Below, piece by piece: positions 35,557-44,235 of a stretch of DNA of 64,000 nucleotides. The stretch spans positions 4,415,001 through 4,479,000 of the forward strand of contig NZ_CP111043.1 of the NCBI RefSeq assembly GCF_026250525.1. Direction: 5' to 3'. A program made the position numbers and the translations under genes. Within the stretch, counting starts at the first letter, position 1, and each line of letters opens with the position of its first letter. The notes beneath the pieces are model-generated. The model worked only from the letters and a program-made list of their open reading frames with translations, did not search any database and was not told where the DNA came from. Origin of the DNA: Chondrinema litorale. Lineage in GTDB: Bacteria > Bacteroidota > Bacteroidia > Cytophagales > Flammeovirgaceae.

Positions 35557-36015
35557 GAGCAAAGATTATTAAGAATAAAAAAATATTAGCAACTAGTAGT
35601 GATATAATTAGAAAAATTATAGCTACATTAGTATTGCAAATAGCTATACATTATTTATACCAGCAGAATATTAACTCAAATGTTTTACTGTTCTAAAATA
35701 AAAAAACAGTACGTTTGCAGTTATATATTTAGAATATAATTTTTTGGAGAAATTTCATTTTTTCATTAAATTGATAATAGTAAGTTACAGGTAATTCCCG
35801 CCATAAATTTACCCTCAGATTAGACTTACAGCGAAAAACTGTATTGAGTTTAATTTGTTAATGTAGGTAGGCATCTGTATCACTTTATCATAAAGTGCAC
35901 ATTTCGAATTATTTGTAAAGCTATTGCAGGCTTCAAAAATTGGAGTCTTAGAATTTTATCACCAAAAACGATCAATTACTAGTCCGTAATCTTAAAAAAA
36001 AGTAAAACTTAATCT
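35557..36015 (+). promoter_or_regulatory. long upstream region of the cold-shock-domain gene
   Basis: About 460 bases without a reading frame. It contains the perfect palindrome CACTTTAT-C-ATAAAGTG at 35881-35897, a purine-rich TTTTGGAGAAATTT near 35745, and a long A-run just before the ATG. No other gene or RNA is seen. Long structured leaders are known for cold-shock genes, so part of this may be an untranslated leader; that is inference. Confidence 0.4.
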
Positions 36016-36468
36016 ATGGGTAGATCACAAGAAACATTTAGCAAAAAAGAAGTTACAAACAGAAAAGAGAAAAAAAGAAAAGAGAAAGAAAAAAAGAGAT
36101 TAGCAAAAAAAGATAATGAAACCAGTGGCAAACTGGAAGACATGATTGCTTACGTTGACGAATTCGGAAATCTCACCTCTACTCCTCCGGACCCAACTAA
36201 AAAAAGGGAAATCAAGAAAGAAGAAATAGAAATTAATATTCCAAAGCAAGATGCTTTACCAGAAGATGATGGTCCAAGAAAAGGGGTAGTAACCTTTTTT
36301 AACGACTCTAAAGGCTATGGATTTATAAAAGATAGCGTAACTAAGGAGAGTGTATTTGTGCATATTAATAATGTTGATGGTAACATCAAAGAAAATAACA
36401 TGGTTACCTACGAAGTCGAAATGAGAGAAAAAGGGCCAACTGCTACCAATGTTAAGGTTACCAGATAA
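36016..36468 (+). CDS. cold-shock-domain protein with charged N-terminal extension
   Basis: A 150-residue protein. Residues 1-35 are extremely lysine-rich (for example KEKKRKEKEKKRLAKK), 35-80 form an acidic, probably disordered linker, and 82-150 form a cold-shock OB-fold domain. The RNA-binding motifs are GYGFI (RNP1) and VFVHI (RNP2). It probably binds single-stranded RNA or DNA in the cytoplasm. The fused basic tail is common to this subtype in Bacteroidota and may help binding to ribosomes or RNA. The gene stands alone after a long upstream region. Confidence 0.9.
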   Translation: MGRSQETFSKKEVTNRKEKKRKEKEKKRLAKKDNETSGKLEDMIAYVDEFGNLTSTPPDPTKKREIKKEEIEINIPKQDALPEDDGPRKGVVTFFNDSKGYGFIKDSVTKESVFVHINNVDGNIKENNMVTYEVEMREKGPTATNVKVTR

Positions 36469-36530
36469 TGTTTCTTTGTCTGCTCCATTCTAATTGAATA
36501 AAATCATTTTTCATAAGGTTCAATATATTA

Positions 36531-36538
36531 TAACTTTG
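36531..36538 (+). promoter_or_regulatory. candidate -7 box for the 36573 gene
   Basis: TAACTTTG followed by GC matches TAnnTTTG, 34 bases before the ATG at 36573. Confidence 0.45.
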
Positions 36539-36572
36539 GCTTGTAATATAAAGAACCTTTTTTATTTCCAGC

Positions 36573-37271
36573 ATGAACCAACTAAACCATCAATTTTACC
36601 TTAAACCAGAAGCAGAGCAAAAGCGGTTTATATGGAAAGTCGTTAGTTTAATAATTATATTATTCGCAATCATATTCTTACTTAGTTGGTGGAAAGGCTG
36701 GTATTTACTCATTATACTTTGTCCAATAATTTTAATGAGTTTAGCATCTTTTGTAGATGCACCATCAGGCAAGAAAGATGGTACACTCATTTATTATTCC
36801 CCTTTACTAATTGTTGAGAAGAAAAAAGAAGCGATACTCAATTTGCATGGAGGTACTTTGTTCGACTATTGTTTTGTGTTAGACCGTAAACAAAATGCAG
36901 CAGAAAGAACCAAGTTTATATTAAAAAGCTATTTGGAAGGAATTGTAAACCTCATTAAGGAGTATGAGACTAGCGATAAAACACATAGTAAAGTAAAGGC
37001 CACATCTTACATTATAAATGAAAGAACAGCTAAAAAGGCTGGTTTTAAGCTGGCAAAAACAGATGGATTGCAAAATTTCATTCTCCTAATTAATTACATC
37101 CCACTTACACTTTCGTATTCCATGTCTAAAGGGAAGCTAGCTTTTCCTAATCTGGCAAATATCAAATCTTACGAATGCGAGATTAGTGATCTAATTGCTA
37201 ACAAAGTGTTTTTGCAAAATTTATTGAAGCGCTTTAATAAAAATACTGAGCAAAAAGAAGCTGTGAGATAA
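36573..37271 (+). CDS. hypothetical membrane-anchored protein, 232 residues
   Basis: Not recognised. Two close membrane helices lie at about 23-40 and 44-64 (VVSLIIILFAIIFLLSWW and WYLLIILCPIILMSLASF). A soluble, basic C-terminal part of about 165 residues follows, which should face the cytoplasm given the lysine-rich content. The phrase LIYYSPLLIVEKKKEAILNLHGGTLFDY opens the soluble part. It has its own candidate promoter and precedes the copper ATPase by 140 bases, without sign of cotranscription. No function is proposed. Confidence 0.65.
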   Translation: MNQLNHQFYLKPEAEQKRFIWKVVSLIIILFAIIFLLSWWKGWYLLIILCPIILMSLASFVDAPSGKKDGTLIYYSPLLIVEKKKEAILNLHGGTLFDYCFVLDRKQNAAERTKFILKSYLEGIVNLIKEYETSDKTHSKVKATSYIINERTAKKAGFKLAKTDGLQNFILLINYIPLTLSYSMSKGKLAFPNLANIKSYECEISDLIANKVFLQNLLKRFNKNTEQKEAVR

Positions 37272-37411
37272 TACATACCTCAAAAAACAGAAAATCGCCA
37301 TTTCATTGATATATTAATAACCATATGTTTTGCTTCATGTTAATATAATAAAGCAGCTAAAGATTTTTTTAAGATTTAGTATGCTCATTTTACAATGTAG
37401 ATCTGAAACTT

Positions 37412-39601
37412 ATGGCAAATCATAATCATATAAAAGATCATGTTCATGAAGGCCGCACAGAAGAAATGGAGCCCCATCATTCCGAACATGAGAAGCATCA
37501 ACATTCAACTTCCTCAGAAAATACTCATCATGCTCACATGCATCATCATAAAAAGGCTGATGAGCATAGTGAAATGAATCATGATCATGGAAACCATCAG
37601 CATGGTGAACATAATCACGCCGGACATGAAGGTGGAGGACACGATCATCATGAGCACCACGCCCACATGATCGAAGATTTTAAAAAACGCTTCTGGATTT
37701 CTATGCTAATTACTCTTCCAATTGTGGTAATGGCTCCAATGATTCAAGAACTATTAAACTTTGAATTTAGGTTTAATGGAGATCGTTATGTGCAATTCGC
37801 TTTATCTACCATTGTCTTCTTTTACGGAGGTTGGCCATTTTTAAAAGGGCTAAAAGATGAGATAAAAGACAAAGCACCCGGCATGATGACCTTAATCGCT
37901 CTGGCAATTTCAGTAGCTTATTTTTATAGTAGTGCAGTGGTATTTGGCTTAGAAGGAAAGATTTTCTTTTGGGAGTTGGTGAGTTTAATTGACATTATGT
38001 TGCTCGGCCACTGGATTGAGATGAAGTCTGTAATGGGGGCATCAAATGCTCTACAAGAGCTGGCTAAATTGATGCCTTCTGAAGCTCATTTAGTTAAAGA
38101 TAATGGCGAAACAGAAGATGTAAACATTAAAGATTTAGAAGAAGGTGATGTAATTCTTGTAAAACCCGGAGAGAAAATTCCGGCTGATGGAGAAGTTAAA
38201 GAGGGAAAAAGCCATGTAAATGAATCTATGCTTACTGGCGAATCGAAACCGGTTGCTAAAAAAGAAGGCGATGAGTTAATTGGTGGTTCTGTAAACGACA
38301 AAGGTTCTTTAAAAGTAACAGTACGCCATACAGGTGAAGACTCTTACCTCAACAAGGTTGTTAAAATGGTGAGCGAGGCACAAGAAGCCAATTCTAAGAC
38401 GCAGAACTTTGCCAATAAAGCGGCAGTTTGGTTGTTTTATGTGGCTCTAGGTTCAGGCATAATCACACTAATTGTATGGTCTGCAATCGGAAAAGAGTTT
38501 GAATACTCTTTGGAAAGAATGGTTACAGTAATGATTATTTCTTGCCCGCACGCATTGGGTTTGGCTATTCCTTTAGTTGTGGCAATATCTACAGCAGTAT
38601 CTGCTAAAAAAGGCTTGCTTATAAGAAATAGAACAGCTTTCGAAAATTCTAGAAAAATATCCACCATTATATTCGATAAAACTGGCACACTTACCAAAGG
38701 AGAATTTGGAGTAACTCGATTCGAATCTGTATCAGAAGATTACTCTAAAGAAGAAATCTTAAAAATTGCCGCCGCATTAGAAGCCAATTCAGAACACCCA
38801 ATTGCAACTGGTATTCTTAAAAAAGTAGAAGAGTTAGAATTAAAATTTGAGGAGTCTAAAGATTTCGAAAATATTACTGGTAAGGGTGTAGAAGGTAAGC
38901 TCAATGATAAAAAGGTAAATATTGTAAGTCCGGGATATTTAAAAGAGCAAAATATCGATTTACCCGAAGGAGCTTTTCAAGACGAAGTAGAAACAGTGGT
39001 TTTCTTATTGGTGAATGATGAACTAAAAGGATATATCGCCTTGGCTGATGAAATAAGAGAAGATGCTTTTGAGGCAGTTAAAACATTAAAAGAGCAAAAT
39101 ATTAAAGTGCTGATGGCTACAGGTGATAATGAAAAGACAGCCAAAGCAGTGAGTGATAAATTGCAATTAGATGGCTATTATGCGGAAGTTCTGCCAGAAG
39201 ATAAGCAGCAAATTATTAAAGACCTACAAAGCAAAAAAGAAGTAGTTGCCATGACTGGCGATGGTGTAAACGATGCACCGGCTTTGGCTCAAGCTAACAT
39301 AGGTATCGCAGTCGGTTCAGGAACTGATGTAGCGGCTGCCACTGCCGATATTGTTTTGGTTAACAGCAACCCGAAAGATATTGCAGCACTTATTTTATTT
39401 GGCTCAGCCACTTATAAAAAAATGGTGCAAAATCTGTTTTGGTCTGCTGGTTATAATATTATTGCAATACCATTAGCGGCTGGGGTATTAGCTCCAATTG
39501 GAATTATTTTGAGTCCGGCAGTAGGTGCAGTGCTAATGAGTTTAAGTACAGTAATAGTTGCGGTAAATGCCCAGCTACTTAAAAAACAAATGAAAGTTTA
39601 A
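37412..39601 (+). CDS. copB: copper-translocating P1B-type ATPase, CopB-like
   Basis: A 729-residue inner-membrane pump. The first about 85 residues are extremely His-rich (HHSEHEKHQH and similar), replacing the CxxC metal domains of CopA types. The membrane metal site is CPH (Cys378-Pro379-His380), the mark of the P1B-3/CopB group linked to copper or silver export. Other marks are the actuator loop TGESKPV, the phosphorylated Asp422 in DKTGTLTKG, the nucleotide-site HP in SEHPIATG, and hinge GDGVNDAPAL. About eight membrane helices fit the family. A VOC-fold gene starts seven bases after the stop, so the two form one unit. Confidence 0.92.
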   Translation: MANHNHIKDHVHEGRTEEMEPHHSEHEKHQHSTSSENTHHAHMHHHKKADEHSEMNHDHGNHQHGEHNHAGHEGGGHDHHEHHAHMIEDFKKRFWISMLITLPIVVMAPMIQELLNFEFRFNGDRYVQFALSTIVFFYGGWPFLKGLKDEIKDKAPGMMTLIALAISVAYFYSSAVVFGLEGKIFFWELVSLIDIMLLGHWIEMKSVMGASNALQELAKLMPSEAHLVKDNGETEDVNIKDLEEGDVILVKPGEKIPADGEVKEGKSHVNESMLTGESKPVAKKEGDELIGGSVNDKGSLKVTVRHTGEDSYLNKVVKMVSEAQEANSKTQNFANKAAVWLFYVALGSGIITLIVWSAIGKEFEYSLERMVTVMIISCPHALGLAIPLVVAISTAVSAKKGLLIRNRTAFENSRKISTIIFDKTGTLTKGEFGVTRFESVSEDYSKEEILKIAAALEANSEHPIATGILKKVEELELKFEESKDFENITGKGVEGKLNDKKVNIVSPGYLKEQNIDLPEGAFQDEVETVVFLLVNDELKGYIALADEIREDAFEAVKTLKEQNIKVLMATGDNEKTAKAVSDKLQLDGYYAEVLPEDKQQIIKDLQSKKEVVAMTGDGVNDAPALAQANIGIAVGSGTDVAAATADIVLVNSNPKDIAALILFGSATYKKMVQNLFWSAGYNIIAIPLAAGVLAPIGIILSPAVGAVLMSLSTVIVAVNAQLLKKQMKV

Positions 39602-39608
39602 AATCTTG

Positions 39609-39986
39609 ATGAAACTCAATTTATTAGTAATAAAGACGGAAAATCCCGAAATGCTCAAAATGCAATATGAGTGTTTCGGGATTTCTTTTGAATATCATCA
39701 ACATGGCAAAGAACCTTTCCACTATGCTGCTGAAATAGACGGATTAGTTTTCGAGATTTATCCACTACCAAAATCTATTATTCGAGCTGAAAGCTTTAAT
39801 AAAGCCAACAATCTATTAGACCAAACTCGACTTGGTTTTACAGTAAGAAATCTAGATGCTTTAGTTAAGCAATTGGAAGCTAGTAATTGGGAAATAATAT
39901 CAACACCCAAAGAAATGCCTTGGGGAAAAGTCGCAATTATAGCAGATTTAGATGGTAGAAAAGTCGAATTAAAAGAAACATTGTAA
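39609..39986 (+). CDS. VOC (glyoxalase/bleomycin-resistance fold) family protein
   Basis: A 125-residue protein starting at ATG 39609; an in-frame TTG at 39606 is next to it. The order is strand-helix-strand with NPEMLKMQYECFGISFEYHQHGKEPFHYAAEIDGLVFEIYP-type spacing (first beta-alpha-beta3 unit), then GFTVRNLDALVKQLEA and PWGKVAIIADLDGRKVELKE (second unit). This is the vicinal-oxygen-chelate fold. Metal ligands could be His43-type, Glu and the final ELKE glutamate. Enzymes of this fold isomerise, cleave or bind many ligands; substrate is unknown. It follows the CopB gene by seven bases and is closed by a terminator. Confidence 0.75.
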   Translation: MKLNLLVIKTENPEMLKMQYECFGISFEYHQHGKEPFHYAAEIDGLVFEIYPLPKSIIRAESFNKANNLLDQTRLGFTVRNLDALVKQLEASNWEIISTPKEMPWGKVAIIADLDGRKVELKETL

Positions 39987-39997
39987 TCACCCATTTT

Positions 39998-40026
39998 AAG
40001 ATGATTCTTAAATTAATCGTCTTTTT
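39998..40026 (+). terminator. terminator after the copB-VOC unit
   Basis: AAGATGATT (39998-40006) pairs with AATCGTCTT (40015-40023) with one G-T pair and an 8-base loop, followed by more T. Confidence 0.75.
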
Positions 40027-40064
40027 CTGTTAGTTTAGGAAATATTTTAACCATTAATCAACCT

Positions 40065-40598
40065 ATGAGCTATACAAAATTTAGAGACAATAATATTACT
40101 GAAGAATTAGATCGCCAGTTTAACCTATTTTACCTCTCATTACACAGAAGTAAGAAAAGCAAAGGACTTATTTCTAATAAAAAGGAACTTGAGTTAGACT
40201 ATAATAAAGTCAGTAACATTGCCATTTACGATATCGCTAACGATAAGACCAGCTATTTTTTTGATAAGGTTGAAGACGATGTAGAGATTACCCATTTTCT
40301 CTATGAAAAAAGCTATTGTGAAGAAGACCAACGAATAACCTATAATAGAATTAGCGGTAAGGTTAAAAATATCACTGATATTGCCAAAAGAGAACTTTAC
40401 AATCGAGTAGTAATTTGCCAACTCAATGAAACTACCTTGGTAAAAAAGCTTTGGAGTTTTAAAAAGAATGGAGAAGATAAAAAGCTAATTACCGAAATGG
40501 ACGCGGCAACCGATTGGCGAATCGATGCCTACAACCTCAAAATTATCACCTTTAAGCGCTACGAAAGCAAAGTTGAATTTAATGAGTTTGGTTACTGA
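40065..40598 (+). CDS. hypothetical protein, 177 residues
   Basis: Not recognised. No signal peptide or membrane helix. The protein is rich in charged residues and Y/N, with a mixed alpha/beta look (NKVSNIAIYDIANDK, YNRVVICQLNETTLVKKLW, NLKIITFKRYESKVEFN). It begins right after a terminator and ends 16 bases before the next gene, so it may head a small unit with 40615-41229. The coding character is good: long frame, usual codons for this genome, plausible start. No function is proposed. Confidence 0.6.
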   Translation: MSYTKFRDNNITEELDRQFNLFYLSLHRSKKSKGLISNKKELELDYNKVSNIAIYDIANDKTSYFFDKVEDDVEITHFLYEKSYCEEDQRITYNRISGKVKNITDIAKRELYNRVVICQLNETTLVKKLWSFKKNGEDKKLITEMDAATDWRIDAYNLKIITFKRYESKVEFNEFGY

Positions 40599-40614
40599 TT
40601 TATAAAGCTTTGCA

Positions 40615-41229
40615 ATGTCAAAATTCAAAAAAGTTCTAAATCTGTTTTTATGTATAACTCTGATAGTTACATTCTCAAAATGTACATGTGAGCAAACTGA
40701 ATTTAATTGGAATGGCATCAGGCCAGAAGTTAGGGCAGATGTTGAACTCTTTGAAGGTTTTGAAAGAATTGCCACCAATTATATTAGTAGAGGAGGTGAA
40801 ACCCCTAATGAATGGTATTTGAAGAGTGCTATTATGCAAAATGCTACTGAAAAGGAGCTTATCAGTCTAACAGATTACCCAGTAAGTTCAATTCGAGCAG
40901 TTGCATTAGATGCACTTTTAAAAAGACCAAATACAGATCATTACAAATGGATAATGAAAGCGCTAAACGATACTACTGGATTTTTTGAGTTTCAAGTAGG
41001 TTGTATAAGTGATGTTCAAATGGTAGGAGAATATATAATACAAAGTAATTCAATTGTTAAGATTGATTCTCTTTTTCTTCCACCACCACCAATTCAATCG
41101 AAAAAGATATTTTTCTCAAAAGAGCAATTAGAAAGCATCAAAGTATTATATAAAGAAATGCTAGCAAGAAAATGGGAATATTATTATGATTTTTATAAAG
41201 ATGAAATGGTTGAGTTTGAACTAGAGTAA
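40615..41229 (+). CDS. hypothetical exported protein, 204 residues, HEAT-like segment
   Basis: The N-terminus (MSKFKKVLNLFLCITLIVTFS) is a signal peptide or anchor. A cysteine pair KCTC follows, but lysine before the cysteine makes a lipoprotein site doubtful. In the middle, ISLTDYPVSSIRAVALDALLKR resembles a single HEAT-type helical repeat, a pattern seen in many exported Bacteroidota proteins. A proline run (PPPP) and a basic helical end follow. Function unknown. It lies 16 bases after its neighbour and 22 bases before the next gene. Confidence 0.6.
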   Translation: MSKFKKVLNLFLCITLIVTFSKCTCEQTEFNWNGIRPEVRADVELFEGFERIATNYISRGGETPNEWYLKSAIMQNATEKELISLTDYPVSSIRAVALDALLKRPNTDHYKWIMKALNDTTGFFEFQVGCISDVQMVGEYIIQSNSIVKIDSLFLPPPPIQSKKIFFSKEQLESIKVLYKEMLARKWEYYYDFYKDEMVEFELE

Positions 41230-41251
41230 CCCTAGTTATATATGAGTTATA

Positions 41252-41599
41252 ATGAATTTTTTTAAGATGAAAGTCACCATCACTTCTATTGAATTAAAAG
41301 GCCCGCTTAAATTTTTTGCGCTATCGGCAGAAGCCTTACAAATTCTTAAACAGTTGAAGGCTTCACACTGTAAAGCATTTAAAAAAAGAGGAATTTGGAC
41401 AATGCATTATACCATGACACTATGGAATGATGAAAGTGAATTAAAGACCTTTGCCAAAAGCGGTGCCCATTTAGAAGCCATGCACAAAAGTAAAAGCATC
41501 GCAAAAGAAATTAGAACCATCACTTTAGATATGGACAGCCTTCCTGATTGGAATACCGCCAAGCAACTTTTGAAAGATGCGAATGTGCTTAGATTTTGA
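41252..41599 (+). CDS. small protein of the dimeric alpha/beta-barrel (DUF3291/monooxygenase-like) type
   Basis: About 110-115 residues; start at ATG 41252 or 41267, the latter giving MKVTITSIELKGPLKF. The pattern of strand, helix and strand pairs, with GIWTMHYTMTLWNDESELKTF and SGAHLEAMHKSKSIAKEIRTITLDM, resembles DUF3291 or antibiotic-biosynthesis-monooxygenase-like proteins that form dimeric alpha/beta barrels. It could bind heme or a small aromatic ligand. The family call is from pattern memory and moderate only. It lies 22 bases after the preceding gene, possibly in the same unit. Confidence 0.6.
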   Translation: MNFFKMKVTITSIELKGPLKFFALSAEALQILKQLKASHCKAFKKRGIWTMHYTMTLWNDESELKTFAKSGAHLEAMHKSKSIAKEIRTITLDMDSLPDWNTAKQLLKDANVLRF

Positions 41600-41694
41600 T
41601 GTTATCACCAAAAAAAAGTAAATATACCTTGAGATGTTATTAGAGAAATTAAATACGTTTAAGGTTAAATGATATTTTAACTTTAAATAATTAT

Positions 41695-42666
41695 ATGAAT
41701 AAGCAAATTATTTTTCTTTGCCTTTTTATTTTAAGCCAACTTACTGCTTTCTCTCAATCACTGGAGGATATTATTTTAGAATCAATTAGCGAAGTTGAAA
41801 AAGGAAATTTTACAACTGCATTAGAAAAATATAATTTAGGTATTTCTAAATATCCTAATGAACCAGTTCTATATGTTCTTAAAGGAGAGCTGTTTACAAA
41901 ATATAATAGGAAGTTAACAATGGATCCTGAGGTTTATAATAATGCTTTAGAGCAATATAACCTTGCTTTGGAAATAGATTCAACTTATGCTCCTGCCTAT
42001 AATTCAAGAGGATTACTAAATGTATTTCACCAAAAATTTGATCTTGCAATAAGTGATTTTACAAATGTTCTAAAATATGCAGAAGATGATGCTGAAATTC
42101 AATTTAATGTTTTTATGGCAAGAGGAGGAGCAAAATCGTATTCAAAAGATTATAAAGGAGCGATTGCTGATTATAATGAAGCTATTAAAATTAGGCCAAA
42201 TAGTGCTGGTATTTATATTAATTTAGGTGCAATACATGCAAATCTAAAGGATTATAAAAAAGCAGAAAAAAATTACCAAAAAGCACTTGAAATTGAACCT
42301 GAGAACGGTTATGCATTGAATAATTTTGGCATGTTTTATATACGCCAAAAAAATTACAATAAAGCTGTAGAAATACTCCAACAAGCTATTAAAATTACAA
42401 GTGACGATCCTCTCTTACATAACAACTTAGGTTTTGCAAAACTGAAATTAGGTGAACCTGATGATGCACTTATTCTAATAAATAAGTCTATATCGATATA
42501 TCCTCAAAATTCCTATGCATTTAAAAACAGAGCATTGGTATATATCGCAAAAAATGAAATTGAAAAGGCTTGTGCTGACTTAACTAAAGCAAATGAACTA
42601 GGATACAGTATTACTTACAACAATGAAGTAAACGAATTATTAGATAAAAACAACTGTAAAGATTAG
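41695..42666 (+). CDS. exported tetratricopeptide-repeat protein
   Basis: A 323-residue protein with a signal peptide (MNKQIIFLCLFILSQLTAFS). It then has about eight TPR units, with canonical phrases such as DYKGAIADYNEAIKIRPNSAGIYINLGAIHA, DYKKAEKNYQKALEIEPENG and NYNKAVEILQQAIKI. Each unit has the A/G/Y/A/P positions of the family. Expected in the periplasm as a protein-protein scaffold; the partner is unknown. The final CADLTKANELGY unit and a cysteine near the C-terminus end the repeat. The gene is monocistronic as far as I can see. Confidence 0.88.
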   Translation: MNKQIIFLCLFILSQLTAFSQSLEDIILESISEVEKGNFTTALEKYNLGISKYPNEPVLYVLKGELFTKYNRKLTMDPEVYNNALEQYNLALEIDSTYAPAYNSRGLLNVFHQKFDLAISDFTNVLKYAEDDAEIQFNVFMARGGAKSYSKDYKGAIADYNEAIKIRPNSAGIYINLGAIHANLKDYKKAEKNYQKALEIEPENGYALNNFGMFYIRQKNYNKAVEILQQAIKITSDDPLLHNNLGFAKLKLGEPDDALILINKSISIYPQNSYAFKNRALVYIAKNEIEKACADLTKANELGYSITYNNEVNELLDKNNCKD

Positions 42667-42702
42667 TTTTAAAGCAATCTAATTTTTTAACTTTTGCCCA
42701 CA

Positions 42703-43287
42703 ATGAACTTCAGCAAAATACCAAATATCATTAAAGGCATACGGAAGTATTATCAGGTGTCAGATGAGTCTTTAAAAGAAGTCACTGGGTATTTTGTTGA
42801 AAATAGTTTTGCTAAAAATCATTTATTAACTCGCGCTGGAGTAAAAGATAATTTTGTTTACTTTATTGAAAAAGGTTGCTTGAGAACTTATTTGCTTATA
42901 GATGGAAAAGAAGTAACCAATTGGTTTAGTCAAGAAGGTGAGATCACCTTTTCTTCTAATGCTCTCTACCACCAAACTCCCGGCTTCGATTATGTAGAAG
43001 TGTTGGAAGATGCTCAGATTTTTACAATTCCCATCAAAAAGCTCAATGAACTATACGAAACAAATATTGAGATTACTAACTGGGCGAGGGTAATCCATCA
43101 AGAAGTACTTTTAAAAATGCAGACTTTACGCATCGATCGCTTATCGCTTTCTGCCAAAGAAAGGTACGATAAGTTTCTACTAGAAAATCCCGGATTAATC
43201 AATAGAGTAAATTTGGGTTATGTGGCTTCTTATTTAGGCGTTACGCAACAATACCTTAGTAATTTGCGAGCCAATCAACGATTTTAA
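42703..43287 (+). CDS. Crp/Fnr-family transcriptional regulator
   Basis: A 194-residue regulator; the ATG at 42703 is preferred over TTG at 42694. The N-terminal beta-roll cyclic-nucleotide-binding-like domain has IEKGCLRTYLLIDGKEVTNWF, the usual form in Bacteroidota. The arginine and glutamate that bind cAMP are not evident, so the ligand is probably different or absent. The C-terminal helix-turn-helix contains VNLGYVASYLGVTQQYLSNLRANQRF. It precedes a sugar acetyltransferase gene by 62 bases on the same strand; whether it regulates that gene is not shown. Confidence 0.85.
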   Translation: MNFSKIPNIIKGIRKYYQVSDESLKEVTGYFVENSFAKNHLLTRAGVKDNFVYFIEKGCLRTYLLIDGKEVTNWFSQEGEITFSSNALYHQTPGFDYVEVLEDAQIFTIPIKKLNELYETNIEITNWARVIHQEVLLKMQTLRIDRLSLSAKERYDKFLLENPGLINRVNLGYVASYLGVTQQYLSNLRANQRF

Positions 43288-43319
43288 TATAGATGAAATT
43301 TTAAGGGCTTTTTCATGCT

Positions 43320-43327
43320 TATTTTTG
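43320..43327 (+). promoter_or_regulatory. candidate -7 box for the acetyltransferase gene
   Basis: TATTTTTG matches TAnnTTTG, 22 bases before the ATG at 43350, which allows a separate promoter for the acetyltransferase. Confidence 0.35.
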
Positions 43328-43349
43328 GTTTTCAATAAAACAATAGAGT

Positions 43350-43943
43350 ATGAAAACGGAACTTCAAAAATGCCTTGATGGCGAAATTTTCAATACTTCA
43401 GACGAAGAAATTCAAAGTTTTATTCACAAGGCGAGGCAGCTTACCAAAGCCTATAACCAAACACCTAGCACCGCAAAAGAAGAAAGGCAGCAGATTTTAA
43501 CTTCCCTTTTTGGTAACATAGGCAGCAATGTAAATATCGATACACCCTTTTTCTGCGACTATGGCAGGCATATTTCTGTAGGTAATAATGTGATTATAAA
43601 CATCAACTGCACATTTGTAGATTGCAACAAAATTGAGATTGGCAATAATGTGTTAATCGCTTCCAATGTACAAATCTACACGGCTACACATCCGGTAGAT
43701 ATGCAAGCGCGATTGGTAGAAAACTGGCAAGATACAGACGATTCACCCTATTTTAGAACTTATGCCGAACCTGTTAAAATCGAAGATAATGTTTGGATTG
43801 GTGGTGGAGTAATTATATTGCCGGGAGTTACCATCGGTAAAAATTCAGTGATTGGAGCTGGAAGCATTGTAAACAAATCTATCCCGCCCAATTCACTCGC
43901 AGTAGGCAATCCATGTAGAGTAATCAAAGAAATTAATAAGTAA
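43350..43943 (+). CDS. sugar O-acetyltransferase (Maa/LacA type, left-handed beta-helix)
   Basis: A 197-residue acetyl-CoA-dependent transferase. The N-terminal maltose-acetyltransferase helical region (about 1-60: MKTELQKCLDGEIFN) is followed by hexapeptide repeats such as IGNNVLIASNVQIYT, DNVWIGGGVIILPGVTIGKNSVIGAGSIV and the end PNSLAVGNPCRVIKEI. The catalytic histidine is in YTATHPVD. It acetylates a sugar hydroxyl, probably maltose, glucose or a galactoside; the precise acceptor is unknown. The beta-helix makes a trimer with active sites between subunits. A structured intergenic element follows the gene. Confidence 0.92.
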   Translation: MKTELQKCLDGEIFNTSDEEIQSFIHKARQLTKAYNQTPSTAKEERQQILTSLFGNIGSNVNIDTPFFCDYGRHISVGNNVIININCTFVDCNKIEIGNNVLIASNVQIYTATHPVDMQARLVENWQDTDDSPYFRTYAEPVKIEDNVWIGGGVIILPGVTIGKNSVIGAGSIVNKSIPPNSLAVGNPCRVIKEINK

Positions 43944-43974
43944 GTCTTTGATGTCGCTTATAATGAGTTTTTCG

Positions 43975-44163
43975 AATCAAAGTTGGCCTTGGTCAAATCA
44001 CGTTAAGAATTTTTGAAATGATTTCGTGAATAAAAATCCAATGTTTGAGTGTAACGAGTTGTGGATTTTTTAGAAATCATGGAGGAAATTTAGTGAATTT
44101 GTCCACAGCCTTGATTTTTTGGCGGTCGGCCGCTGCCGTACTTTTGAATCAAGTCAAAAGTAC
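43975..44163. repeat. nested fold-back intergenic element ending in a perfect hairpin
   Basis: Four nested complementary arm pairs: AATCAA (43975) with TTGATT (44111), CAAATCAC (43994) with GTGAATTTG (44093, one bulge), ATGATTTC (44018) with GAAATCAT (44073), and AAAAATCCA (44032) with TGGATTTTT (44062). Separately, GTACTTTTGA (44138-44147) and TCAAAAGTAC (44154-44163) form a perfect 10-bp hairpin. A GC-rich patch (44121-44137) stands out against the AT-rich surroundings. I recall similar dispersed intergenic elements in Bacteroidota genomes, but only one copy is visible here. It could act as an RNA structure, a terminator or a mobile miniature element. Confidence 0.6.
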
Positions 44164-44235
44164 ATAGGTAAAACATTTATCGCTCAACTATTTTCTCTAA
44201 TTTACTTTCAATTTTAAAAACAACATTAACTATAA

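Noticed and set aside
40065..41599. Three small genes as a toxin-antitoxin or immunity group
   Set aside because: No toxin, RNase or antitoxin motif is visible, and the third resembles a monooxygenase-like fold. Left as unrelated hypothetical genes.
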